Shown: positions 50,421 through 60,999 of the stretch, one piece after another
Layout of the letters: each line of letters opens with the position of its first letter
Position numbering within the stretch: position 1 is the stretch's first letter
Origin: Dugong dugon
Lineage: Eukaryota > Chordata > Mammalia > Sirenia > Dugongidae
Assembly: GCA_030035585.1 (NCBI GenBank)
Contig: CM057471.1
Span: forward strand, 69,712,319-69,776,318
Length of the DNA: 64,000 nucleotides
Reading direction: 5' to 3'
Position numbers and translations under genes: made by a program
Notes under the pieces: generated by a model
Database searches by the model: none
What the model was told of the DNA's origin: nothing
What the model saw: only the letters and a program-made list of their open reading frames with translations

Positions 50421-51290
50421 CACAAGGACTAAAAGAATTATTGAGGGGAAAAAAAAAAGTAGCTGGATAAATTATTAACATATCAGTAGATGTTTTATTC
50501 TCACTGTATTCCCCAATGACCAAGAACAAGGTCCTATTTGCTGCCTTGCCTCAAGGGAGGTTTGTATTTGTTTTCTGAAAATGTGAACTCTTTGAGGAGA
50601 TAATGCTGGGGGAACAGTTCAAAGATGAGTGCCTTGGAGGGGAGAAAGCTAGAAACAAGGAGAAAAAAAGGGGCAGTAATTTATCTAGAAAGGAGGAGTT
50701 CCTTAAGGGATCCACAAAAAAGAGGGGGACTGCAACTACTTCTTAGCAGTGCTCTAGATAAAATGGCAAGACCTTAGAGGAGGATGGGTATGTGTTGTAT
50801 CTAGGAAAGCTGAAAGCTGGATACCAAAACCCATACATCTGGCAAAGATCTTGTCCCTAAGCTTGGCTATTAACTAATACAGCCACCTAACTTCAAGGAA
50901 CCATATCCTCTTGGACAATAAGAGTATCAGCCACAGGCACAAAATTCAATATGGTCAGTAGGAACAAAAGGAAATTTGGGGGAATGATACAACTGTTCTA
51001 TGTAATGATTGCAGTGATGATAATGAAAGTGTATGCATCTGCCAAAATTTGCAGAACTGCACACTAAAATAGGTGTATTTTACTTTATGTAAATTATACC
51101 TCAATTTTTTTAAAGCTATTAAAAATTCAGACTGTGGGAAACTGTTAATAACAACAAATGTGCTTTATTCATCAAATAAAATGGGGAAAAAGAGATCGAG
51201 TGGGAAAATTATAAATTAAAAAAAGACTTAGTAACTAGTCAACTAAGTGCAAGGTCCAGATCCTGATTTAAAAAAAAAAAAAGATATTTA
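50421..51290. other. Intronic sequence with an old L1 tail
   Basis: The 50960-51110 part (CTGTTCTATGTAATGATTGC, then AAATTATACCTCAATTTTTT) looks like an ancient L1 3' end on the plus strand. The rest is unassigned. Confidence 0.45.
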
Positions 51291-51329
51291 AAAAATTGAT
51301 TAGCCAATTGGGGAAATCTGAAAACTGAC

Positions 51330-52190
51330 TAGAGTGGTAACTTTGGTGAAGGGTAAGACAGTATACATTACTGGGGAAACCAGCACAACTTGTACAAGGC
51401 AAGGTCATGGAAGCTCCATAGACACATCCAAACTCCCTGAGGGACTGAACTGCTGGGCTGAGGGCTATGGGGACCATGGTCTCAGGGAACATCTAGCTCA
51501 GATGGCATAACACAGTTTATAAAGACAATGTTCTACATTCTACCTTGGTAAGTAGCGTCTGGGTCTTAAAAGCCGGTGAGCAGCCATCTAAGATACTCTA
51601 ATGGTTTCACCCCCTCGGGAGCAAGGGAGAATGAAGAGAACAAGATACAAGGAAGAGATTAGTCCAAGGAAAAGATTAGTCCAAAGGACTAATGGACCAC
51701 AACTACCACAGCCTCTACCAGACTGAGTCCGGTACCACTAGATGGTGCCCGGCTACCACCACTGACTGCTCTGACTGGGATCACAATAGAGGGTCCTGGA
51801 CAGAGCTGGAAAAGGATGTAGAACAGAATTCTAACTCACAAAAAAAATGACCAGATTTACTGGCCTGACAGACTGGAGAAACCCCAAGAGTATGGCCCCC
51901 GGACACCCTTTTAGCTCAGTGGTGAAGCCCCTCCCAATGTTCACCATTCAGCCGGGGATTGGACAACCTCATAAAACAAAACGGGACTAATGGGGCACAG
52001 CAGTCCAGGGACAAGGACTAGAAGGCAGGAGGGGACAGGAAAGCTGGTGATAGGGAACCCAAGGTTGAGAATGGACAGGGTTGATGTGTCATGGGGTTGT
52101 TAACCATTGTCATAGGGCAATATGTGTACTACCTGTTTAATGAGAAACTATTTGTTCTGCAAACCTTCATCTAAGGTACAAAAAGAAAAA
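51330..52190 (+). mobile_element. L1 3' UTR fragment
   Basis: A plus-strand, strongly 5'-truncated copy of the same 3' UTR type as 43180-44020, ending GTTCTGCAAACCTTCATCTA. Confidence 0.9.
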
Positions 52191-52399
52191 TTATCTATGT
52201 GAGATCAAATTGACAACAGCAACTCAAAAGGTTTGATGGGAAGACTAGGGGACAGTGAGTTGAAGATAATGGTCATGGAATAATTTGGAAAAGGATAGTG
52301 AGAACAGCAACACAACTGGAAGAATGTAATCAATGTTGCTGAATTGTACATACAGAAACTTTCAAAAAGGTGTAACTTTGGCTGTGTATATTTTCACCA

Positions 52400-52560
52400 A
52401 AAAAAGGGTCCTCAAGGTCGAGAAGGGAGAGTGTCGACATGTCGTAGGGTTGTTAACCAATGTCATAAAACAATATGTGTACTGACTGTTTAATGAGAAA
52501 CTATTTGTTCTGTAAACCTTCATCTAAAGTGCAATAAAAAAAAAATTAAAAAAAAAAAAA
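52400..52560 (+). mobile_element. L1 3' terminal fragment with poly-A
   Basis: Only the last roughly 130 bp of the same L1 3' UTR (CGACATGTCGTAGGGTTGTT) plus an A-rich tail (52536-52561). It is separate from the copy ending at 52190; the 52190-52400 spacer is an older L1-like tail. Confidence 0.85.
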
Positions 52561-53099
52561 AGACTAGATATTTGATGGTATCAAAGGATATTATTAACTT
52601 TGGGATTATTGTCAATAGGGCTGTGGTTATATTTTATTAAAAAATAAAAAATTAAGCTTACAGCCAAGAAAAATAAATAAATGAGTCCTCATCTTTCAGC
52701 AGTATATACTGAAATATTTACAGATGAATAATATGATGTATGGAAATATGCATCAGGTGGAATAAAAGATGTATAGATGCAACAGGATTAAGCTGATAAT
52801 TTTGAAGCTGGGAGCTGAATAATTCAGGTTCATTGTAGTATTCTAAGTTTATATTTGAAAATTCCCGTATTAAAAAGCAGACAGACAGACAGATAGATAA
52901 AAGCAGAAGTAGAGCCTTAGAGGCTAAACTCCCCCTGGCTACTCCTGGCATCTCATCTTATCATTCTATTGTCCTCTTCACCTTTCATTCAAAATGCTCT
53001 TCCTCAGTTATTTCATTCATTTTCACAACTTCAATCCCCAAGTGTTTGTGATGACTTCTGAATCTATATCTTAAGCCCTAATGTCTCTTCCCAGTTCCA

Positions 53100-53890
53100 A
53101 ACCACAATGATATATACCATTATACACCCATAGAATGGCAAACATTAAAAACATGACAATGGTGATGATTTCAAAGGTGTGCATGTGTCAAATCTTTCCA
53201 AACTGTAAACTTTAAATGTGTGCAGTTTATTATATGTCAATTATACCTCAATAAAGCTGTTTTAAAAAAGAATGACAATACCAACTATTGGCAAGGATGT
53301 AGAGAAAACACAATCCTCAGACATTGGTTGTGGGAATGCAAAATGGTAAACTACTTTGCAAAATAAGTTGGCAATTCCTAAAAAAGTTAAATATACACTT
53401 ACTATAAGACCCAGCAAGTCCACTCCAAGGTATTTACTCAAGCGAAGTAAAAACATACGTCCACGCAAAGACTTTTACTCAAATGTTCATGGCACTTGTA
53501 TTCATAACAGCCAAAAACTGGAAACAAGCCAAACATCCATCAATTGGTGACTGGATAAACAATTTGTGGTAAAATCATGTAGTGGAATGCTACTCAGCAG
53601 TAGAAAGGAATTAACTATAGCTACATGCAGTAACATGAATGAATCTCAAAAACATTATGCCAAGGGTACAAAACTAGACACAATAAGGCTATATAATGTA
53701 TGATTCTACATATATGAAATTCTAGAGAAGGCAAAACTATAGTGATAGAATGTGCCATGGGCCATGAATACAAGGTAATACAAGACTATTTGGGCATGAG
53801 AGTGGCAGGAATGGTAATATTCTACATCATGATTGTACTGAGCGAATAATACCTCTATAAAGCTGATTTTTAAAAAGTCTGGAAAAAAAA
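53100..53890 (+). mobile_element. L1 3' ends (ancient, two tails)
   Basis: A first tail ends near 53270 (TATACCTCAATAAAGCTGTT) and a second, longer one spans 53275-53890. The second has an ORF2 end (TGGCAAGGATGTAGAGAAAA; GGAATGCTACTCAGCAGTAG) and a similar tail (CTCTATAAAGCTGATTTTTA). Confidence 0.7.
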
Positions 53891-53901
53891 TTAATGATTA
53901 A

Positions 53902-54053
53902 AAAAGCCCTACTGCAACTGAGTCGATTTCGACTCATAGTGACCCTATACGACGGAGTAGAACTGCCCCAAAGGGTTTCCAAGGAGCAGCTGGTGGATTC
54001 GAACTGCTGACCTTTTTGGTTAGCAGCTGTAGCTCTTAACCACTGTGCCACCT
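53902..54053 (-). mobile_element. AfroSINE, short form
   Basis: A minus-strand copy, tail ACTGAGTCGATTTCGACTCA, head AACCACTGTGCCACC. Confidence 0.92.
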
Positions 54054-54059
54054 AGTCAC

Positions 54060-54720
54060 AGTTGTCATTTATTGAGTCCTTACTGTATGTCAGGTAACTG
54101 TACCATGTACTGCTGTTGTTGTTAGGTACCATCGAGTTGGCTCCGACTCACAGTGATCCTGTGTACGACAGAACAAAATACTACCTGGTGCTGTACCATC
54201 CTCACAACCATTGTCATGCTTGAGCCCATTTTTGCAGCCACTGTGTCAATCCATCTCATTAAGGGTCTTCGTCTTTTTCGGTGACCCTCTACTTTACTAA
54301 GCATGACGTCCTTCTCTAGACACGGATCCCTCCCGATAACATGTCCAAAGTATGTGAGACATAGTCTCGCCATCCTCACTTCTAAGGAGCATTCTGGCTG
54401 TACTTCTTCCTAGACAGATTCTTCGCCAACACCATAATTCAAAGGAGTCAATTCTTCTTCGGTCTTCCTTATTCAGTGTCCAGCTTTCACATACATATGA
54501 GGCGACTGAAAACACCATGGCTCAGACTAGGCATACCTTAGTCTTCAAGGTGAAATATTTGCTTTTTAACACTTTAAAGAGGTCTTCTGCAGCAGATTTG
54601 CCCAATGCAATGCATCATTTGACTTCTTGACTGCTGCTTCCATGGATGTTGATTGTGGATCCAAGTAAAATGAAATCCAGGTACTATATGTACATTATTC
54701 CACTGAATCCTCTCAATCAG
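54060..54720 (+). mobile_element. MIR split by an RTE element
   Basis: The left part TGTCATTTATTGAGTCCTTA ... GGTAACTGTACCATGTAC continues at 54679 with GGTACTATATGTACATTATT and CTGAATCCTCTCAATC. Confidence 0.7.
54112..54678 (-). mobile_element. RTE/BovB-type LINE 3' end
   Basis: A minus-strand, 5'-truncated RTE-clade LINE. The C-terminal RT-connection region reads in adjoining frames: ESWTLNKEDRRRIDSFELWCWRR near 54430-54500 (the FELWCWRR block is a hallmark of the RTE/BovB C-terminus), then FGHVIGRDPCLEKDVMLSKV near 54290-54350 and RWIDTV. The 3' tail (TGAGTCGGAGCCAACTCGAT, then TAACAACAACAGC on its strand) closely resembles the AfroSINE tail. Frameshifts show that it is dead. Confidence 0.85.
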
Positions 54721-54983
54721 CCATTCACTGAATCATCCAACAAAGAGTTTTTGAGTACCTATTAGGTGTCAGGCACTGTCTTTGTGCTGGAAATATAGTA
54801 ATGAACAAAATAGACAAAAATCTCTGCACTCAAATTTACATTCTATTAGAGGACAGTAATAATCCTACAAGGTAGGTACTATCATTACAGCATTTTGCAC
54901 AACAGCAAACAGATTTAAAGGTTAAATATTTTGTTCTAGAGCCCAAAACTAGTATTTGGAAGAGCTAAGATTGAAACTCCAGT

Positions 54984-55188
54984 CCAGGATTTCCCAACCT
55001 TAACACTACTGAGATTCTGAGCTAGATAATTCTTTGTTGAGGGAGGTTGTGCTGTGCATCGTGGGAAGTTTAACAGCATCCCTGGCCTCTACCCAGTAGA
55101 GGCTCCCAGTTATAACAACCAAAAATGTTCCCAGACATTGCCAAATGTCCCTTGGAAAGCAATATTGGCCCCAGCTGAGAACCACTGC
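54984..55188 (-). mobile_element. MER20 (hAT-Charlie, non-autonomous)
   Basis: A second MER20, same orientation as 26495-26720: TAACAGCATCCCTGGCCTCT, TTCCCAGACATTGCCAAATG, CTGAGAACCACTG. Confidence 0.8.
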
Positions 55189-57309
55189 TTAGTCTGACAT
55201 CACAGCCCTTAAAGATATGTTGTAAGCTGCTCCACACCTGACACTGCCCTGGTTCAGGTCTTGAATTCAGCTCACCTAAGATCTCATAATTAGTCCATCT
55301 AGAGCCAGACTCTACTCTCTGTCATTTCAACAGCCACACCACTGCCAAAATTAATCTTCAAAATCTTCAAGACCTGAATGAAATGTCTTGGAAACCTCCC
55401 TCACTCCCAGTATGCAGAACTACTATAAACCGTTTGTATATACTATATAAACCTCTGTATATATACAAAGTCATTACACTGTCTCCTATTTTAGTGTCTG
55501 TCATTCCCACTAATATATGGGCTTTTTAATAGCAAAGGCCATATCTTACTTATGTCAGTATCCCTAGCACCCAGAACAAGAAAGCATTCAAATGTTTCTT
55601 AAACAGATTACATATACCATTAAAATGCCTGGACCCCTTTGCTATAAACACATCACCTCCACAAAAAAAACCTAAATGGCACAGTACAGCTTTAATCAAT
55701 GTGAATCCTAACCAAACAAATGGGTCCTGTTCCTAACAGGACCTGAAAGGATTCCCTAACTCATAATCCAAACATTATTAAGAGACATACTGAAGTCTTC
55801 GGAATTTTCCAAAACTACACAGATATCAAGTTTCCTGATCTTAAAATTATTGTCAGTCTAGTACAGTTTATCAAGAGCATGAAATAGTACTACATTATTT
55901 TGGATCACCAAAGCCCCATTCCACACTAACTCCCTCTTGCCACCAATTCATTTATTGGTTCATTATAGTTTTACTGAGCATCTCTCAGTACTAGAAGCAG
56001 AAAGGCGAACGAAGACACCATTCCTGTCCTCAAGGAAATAAAAAAACACACACAAAAAATATTAACATTAGAAGATGAGGTGCTTATCTCAACTGTCTTA
56101 CAGGTGGGTCTGCACTAGCAATGTTCTCAAAAGATAATTCAGCCACTAACATCTATCAGAAAGAATGACTTAACATCAACTATACTAAAATCAAATCAAA
56201 GTCATACTTTTGGCAACTGTTTTCCAAAATGTAATAGAATACATAATAGTCAACAACTCTACATAGCAGGCCAACTCAATTTGATACTTAAGGCTATATT
56301 CAGCAATTAATTCATCTTGAAGAGTTCATCTCAAAGTTGTATCATTTGATCTATTTGATACGGGAATTTCTATGGCCACAGTATTAAACTGATAATAACA
56401 GCTATAAAAATTTCTGGCTACCACTATTACATCCTTTCTCTAGAATCCATTTTTAGAGTCTTAACTGGCCTTCCCACACCCTCCAACAGCAATCCCAGAA
56501 CTGTTTTCCGAGGAAAATCTTGACCATGAGATCTGTTTAGAGATGTACACTAAACGTCCATTCAGGTCAAAGTCATGACCTGATCAGGATCTGACCTTAA
56601 TCAGACATGCAGATACAAGTCCTCATGATTCCTGACTGAGAATATTAGCTTAAACTCACCGCTGCCTGATGCTTATCAAAACTTAGTTACAAGAAATAAT
56701 ACTCATGGAGAGTTATGGACTCATTCATTCAATAAACTGTTTTTCCAACTGCCAAGCACTATTCAAGGTGCTAGGGATAAAAAATGAACAGAGTCCCTGT
56801 AGCTTATTCATTCCTCTTTACCTCTAAATCAAGCCAAACTATCAGAGATGTATGTCTAAATCACAGATGTATATCTTAGCCCTTTGGAGAATTTTCACTG
56901 GCATTAATTCAACTTGGATTGAGAAGCATTAGAAGAAGCAATCTTAAAAAAAAATCACTACTCTATCGTTGAGATTTTGTCCACAAAACCACACAGTGTA
57001 CCCAGTATGAAGACCAGAGAGAAACTTCTCTCAGATCGAACAGTTTTAAAAAGTTCTGCTTCTCTTGAACAACATGTGTTTAATTTTATAACCACTATGA
57101 ATCTGAGAATTATTATTTTCATCTTTTCTTTGCTCTACGAAACTGAGCCAAATACAGAACCCACCATTAATAATGGTGCAGTACTTTCTGGTCTATGTAC
57201 TAACTTTGCCACTGGTTTAATTATATTATTCTTTTCTTGTTTTTTCTTTGCCTTAGTTTCTTTATTTTTAATTTCCTACACTGCATATAAGAGATGGGAA
57301 ATAAAAAGT
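55189..57309. other. Intronic sequence with L2-like blocks
   Basis: The 55440-55600 part resembles an L2 3' end (CTCCTATTTTAGTGTCTGTC, then GTATCCCTAGCACCCAGAAC). Fragments near 55940-56040 and 56720-56800 also look L2-like. No gene; a 138-codon ORF here is judged chance. Confidence 0.5.
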
Positions 57310-57525
57310 ACTTGGTGGGTGCTTTTTAACCTAAAATTTATTAAGTACTTTCTACATGCCAGGCACTGTACTAAGTACTTTACAACCCTATGAGGATTGG
57401 ACTATTACTATTTCCATTATACAGATGAGGAAACTGAGGGTCAGAGAGGTTAATGAACTTGCATATGATCTCACAACTAGTATCTGAAGAACTGGGATTC
57501 AAATTCAGCCCAAACCATTACACAT
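57310..57525 (+). mobile_element. MIR
   Basis: Well preserved: CATGCCAGGCACTGTACTAA, CAGATGAGGAAACTGAGGGT, GAACTGGGATTCAAATTCAG. Confidence 0.88.
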
Positions 57526-57559
57526 AGTATATGTACAGACTATCATGGGAGTAAACAAC

Positions 57560-58080
57560 ATAGAATATAGGAAGGAGAAGAGGGTGCAAAAGCCCTCACT
57601 GAAGATATAATGTTTGAGCTGAGCCTTAAAGGGGGGAGCCTGTCAAGAAGCAAGGAGAAAGTACTCCAGAGAGAAACAGAAATTGTGTGCAAAAACCCAA
57701 AGCAAAGAGAGAATGTAACAAGTTCTGGGAACAGTAAATGGAACATTGAGTTGTTACATTTGGCAATTAACTCGTCTTGAAGGGTTCACCAGCAAGTTGT
57801 ATCATTTAAAATTAGACATGTAATAGGTCTATTATTGAGAACATCTATGACCACAGTACTAAACTGTCTGGAAAGATAGGTCAGAGTGAAATAAAGGCAG
57901 TCCTTTTATATGATTAGGTTACAAAGTCTGAACTATGTTCAAAAAGCAATGGAGAACCACAGAAGGATCTTAAGAATGAGAATTACAAGATCAACTTGCA
58001 CAGCACAGTGAATGAATTACAAGACATCAGATTCGAGGCAGGGAAACCAGTCAGGAGGCTACTGCAAGAGTCTGGCAATG
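57560..58080 (-). mobile_element. LINE-2-like, minus strand
   Basis: Blocks such as GAGCTGAGCCTTAAAGG and GTCAGGAGGCTACTGCAAGA are typical antisense L2 ORF sequence, discontinuous and diverged. Confidence 0.5.
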
Positions 58081-58098
58081 GGACAATGGGAGCTAAAC

Positions 58099-58568
58099 CA
58101 GTGCTATCCAAAAGAAATATAATGCAAACCATATATGTAATTATAAATTTTCTAGTAGTCACATTAAAAAAGGTGAAATTAATTCTATTTAGTAACATAT
58201 TTAACCCAATATATCCAAAATATTATCTCACCATGTAATCAATATAAAAAATTAGTAATGAGAAATTTTACATTCATTTTCTTGTACTAACTTGAAATCT
58301 GGTATGTATTTACAGCACATCTCAATTTGGACATTAAATTTTCATTGGAAATATTTGGTCTATATTTAACATTTCATAAAATTTACAAATGAAAAAGCAA
58401 ATTCCCATACTCAAATTGATCAAAACATACTTTAATGTTTTCCAATAATGAAACTGAGTATCAGTTTTTATATTTAATTACTATTAAATAGAATTAAAAT
58501 TTCAGTTCCTCAGTCATGACAGCCACATGCTCAACAGCCACATGTGACTACCATTTTGGATAGTACAG
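58099..58568. mobile_element. hAT-type MITE with terminal inverted repeats
   Basis: The left end CAGTGCTATCCAAAA and the right end, reverse-complemented, CTGTACTATCCAAAA form 15-bp inverted repeats with two mismatches. The AT-rich interior has no ORF. Form and end sequence fit hAT-Charlie non-autonomous families; I do not name the family. Confidence 0.65.
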
Positions 58569-58680
58569 GCCTCAAAAGCGACAAAGGAATTTTAGCTGTT
58601 GGCATTTTCACCATCAGCATCTCATATCTACCTACTGTTGAAGTTTTCTGTGTACTAACAGCAATAATTTAAAACCAAAA

Positions 58681-58880
58681 AAACCAAACCCATTGTCGCT
58701 GAGTCGATTCCAATTCATAGTGACCCTAAAGGACAGAACAGAACTGCCCCATAGGGTTTCCAAGGTTGTAATCTTTACAGAAACAGACTGCCATATCTTT
58801 CTCCCAAGGAGCGGCTGGCGGGCCGATCTTTCAGTCAGCAGCCAAGCGCTTGCTTAACCACTGCGCTACCAGGGCTCCTT
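58681..58880 (-). mobile_element. AfroSINE, long form
   Basis: A minus-strand copy with the middle segment (GTTGTAATCTTTACAGAAAC). A 12-bp target duplication with one mismatch: CAGCAATAATTT (58659-58670) / CAGCAATAACTT (58881-58892). Confidence 0.93.
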
Positions 58881-59177
58881 CAGCAATAACTTATCAAGTA
58901 TTAACTATGAGAGTAGCCCTGCTGGTCATATCCTTACTACTGTAGCTTACTCTCTCTAGGCCAGTGCCTACGCCTGTGAAAACGAATGAATGCACAGAAT
59001 TGTTATGTAGCACCTGACACAGGGAATGCACCAAAAATGTTTGTGAAATGAAAATACGCTGTTCTTCACTACTTAAAGAATAATTCACTAGTATGTCAAC
59101 TACTTAAGCTCTTTGTTTCTCTCTACTTTCCTACTGTTCAACCATTTCACTGTTTATTAGATTCTATACACAATGAA

Positions 59178-59373
59178 GGAACCCTAGCAGCACAATGGTT
59201 AAGTGCCCAGCTGCTAACTGAAAGGCTGGTAGGTTCAAGCTCACCAGCTGCTCTGGGAGAAAAGACCTGGTGATCTGCTCCAGTGAAGATTTCAGCCTAT
59301 GAAATGGGTCAGTTCTGCTCTGTCATACAGGGTTGCTATGAGTCGGAATTGACTCGACAGCACACAACAACAA
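59178..59373 (+). mobile_element. AfroSINE, long form, with ACAACAAC tail
   Basis: A plus-strand copy with middle segment (AAAAGACCTGGTGATCTGCT). Instead of the usual GGTTTGGTTTT it ends ACTCGACAGCACACAACAAC, the RTE-like tail. Confidence 0.92.
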
Positions 59374-59426
59374 ATACAATGAAGAAAGAAAAAGCAATAA
59401 GAAAACCTATTTTCAATGGTTTATTA

Positions 59427-59688
59427 ATGGCAGTATAGTATAATGGTTAAGACTTTAAGCTCTGGAGTAAGACTGCTTGGAGTCAAATCCTGGTTCTATC
59501 ATTTATTAGTTGTGTGATCTTGGGATATTACTTGGCCTCACTGCGCCTCAGTTCCCTCTTCTGCAAAATAATGATAATAACACATACTTCCTTGGGATGC
59601 CTCGAGGATTATAGAAAATAATACATATAAATCAACTGGTACCTGGTACCTGGCATATAGTAGATGTTCAACAAACACTTGCTTTTTA
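59427..59688 (+). mobile_element. MIR, nearly complete
   Basis: It spans the tRNA-like head (CAGTATAGTATAATGGTTAA, GCTCTGGAGTAAGACTGC), the core (TTAGTTGTGTGATCTTGGG), and the L2-like tail (CCTGGCATATAGTAGATGTT). Confidence 0.9.
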
Positions 59689-59969
59689 AACGGAGCTGGT
59701 GAAGAAAACGTTGACATTATGGCAAAAGTAAATAAAAAACTAGGATTTTTCAATTACCCATGTCTCTTTCCAACATTCTATTAGATTTTTTTAAAAGGTG
59801 TATAAGTAGTACTTTGACGCCCTCAAAACAAAGGTCTTGCATGTAGTTATATTAACAAAGAAGCTAAATAAAAAACTTCATCTACTGACTGTACGATTAT
59901 GCAGTATGGCACAGGTGCAGCTAAGCAAACAGAAAAACATAAAGCAAACTAGGAAGGCATTTGCCTTAC

Positions 59970-60014
59970 CTGCTTTTCCGTTTTCGAGGTGGTTTCTCCA
60001 CTGTGCCACTCAGT
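59970..60014 (-). CDS. SCAI: SCAI coding exon 2 (45 bp)
   Basis: A pyrimidine-rich stretch and an acceptor AG at 60016-60015 precede the exon; a strong donor (AG|GTAAGG) follows at 59970/59969. The reading phase fits exon 1 exactly: two bases from exon 1 plus one from exon 2 make Arg, followed by LSGTVEKPPRKRKSR (the last Arg is again split by the donor). This matches the N-terminus of SCAI as I remember it, with conservative changes only. The basic run PPRKRKSR looks like a nuclear localisation signal, which fits a nuclear cofactor. Intron 1 (60015-60745) is 731 bp. Such a short exon would be missed by ORF-length searches. Confidence 0.82.
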
Positions 60015-60745
60015 CTACAGACCAAACAGATAAGACAGTAACTAAAAGTAATTCACAAGAACACATCTCTAGGACCTACTGTGCCAATCTAGAACTAAAT
60101 GTACCACCCTCTGGAACTACAAGCTCGCTAAGTCCATATCTTACCTTACAAATGCCTTATGCCCAGTTTCCCCTATTTACCAAGACTGAGCAATCCTGGG
60201 ACTCACCGTTCCCCTACTGCCCGCCCTCTCAGCCCAAAACCTGCTCTGCCTCCTCCTAGTCTTTCATCCTATTCTCAGCCCCTACTCGTCACAGCCCAGC
60301 TCCCCAAAACCACCCACCTCCACCTACTCATTGTCTGCCTTATCACCCCCGCAAGCCCCTCTGACCTCCTTTTTCCCATGCCCACCCCCTCCCAAACATA
60401 AACTGCCCCTCCGAGCCCCGCCCCTCCAGACCTGGCGCTCCCCGCATTCCACCGCCCCTCCGCGGGGCGCCCGCGCCCTGCCCCGCCCGGCCCAGCGCCC
60501 CCAGCCTCACCCCTCGGCGCCCCTTCCCTCACACGCCCCGCTCTTCTGGCCTCGAGGATGCGACCGCCACGCAGCCTGCGCCCCCAACCCTCGGCGCCCC
60601 CAAGACCCCGCACAGCCTGTACCCCCGCCCCTCCAGTTTCGGCTCCCCGAAAGCTTCGTGGCCCCAAGCCACTGCCCCCGGGCCCGCTCTCTCGCCCCGC
60701 TCGGCCCCATCCCTGTTCCCGACCTCCGCACAACCCCCACCCCAC

Positions 60746-60798
60746 CTGGGGACCAGGCGACTCCGCGGCTGCTGTTGCTGCCGGGCTCCTCTGACCAT
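60746..60798 (-). CDS. SCAI: SCAI coding exon 1 (start codon to splice donor)
   Basis: On the minus strand the ATG is at 60798-60796. The exon encodes MVRGARQQQQPRSRLVP plus two bases of an Arg codon, then a consensus donor (AG|GTGGGG) at 60746/60745. From memory, mammalian SCAI starts with nearly the same residues, and the second exon continues the match in frame; that match is the basis of the call. SCAI is a nuclear protein that binds the MRTF-A (MKL1)/SRF complex and represses its transcription, and it also acts with 53BP1 in double-strand-break repair. The start context has G at +4 but C at -3, so it is only moderate. The stretch reads Q-Q-Q-Q where I recall Q-P-Q-Q in human. The exon sits inside a CpG island. 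Only about 5% of the protein is in this window. Confidence 0.82.
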
Positions 60799-60959
60799 CC
60801 GGCTCCGGCTCCGCCGCGGGAGCTGCTCCGGCGGCCACAGGGCTCGCTCGGAAAGCTGAGGCGGCGGAGGCTGGAGTAGGCGGAGGGGCTGGAGGAGGGC
60901 CTCGCGCCTCTGCAAGGCTTTCTGCGGGCCCGCCTCATTCGCGCCTCTCCTCGTCTCCG

Positions 60960-60964
60960 ATTGG
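60960..60964 (-). promoter_or_regulatory. CCAAT box, proximal
   Basis: ATTGG on the plus strand, so CCAAT on the SCAI strand, in context AGCCAATCGG, a near-ideal NF-Y site. It lies 162 bp upstream of the ATG, at the edge of the CpG island. Confidence 0.65.
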
Positions 60965-60999
60965 CTAGAGCCGTTGTGTGGCCGAAAGCCTGGCAGTCG

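Larger units (their letters stand above)
1..59969 (-). other. SCAI: SCAI intron 2 (partial, at least 60 kb)
   Basis: Everything below the exon 2 donor lacks a recognisable exon. I looked for the next expected SCAI exon (the segment after the KRKSR codons) on the minus strand by likely codon strings and did not find it, so the intron extends past position 1. The interval is filled with retrotransposons, listed separately. SCAI is known as a very long gene in mammals, so a first large intron of this size is expected. The boundary is direct; the extent is inference. Confidence 0.7.

Noticed and set aside
56977-57393. 138-codon plus-strand ORF with a hydrophobic stretch
   Set aside because: Its last part reads through a MIR (57310 onward), it has no recognisable domain or splice context, and it lies inside the SCAI intron. 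Chance ORF.
1-59969. SCAI exon 3 or further exons
   Set aside because: I looked on the minus strand for plausible codings of the next SCAI segment and saw none, nor any ORF with matching residues. An eye search can miss a short exon, so this is only provisional.
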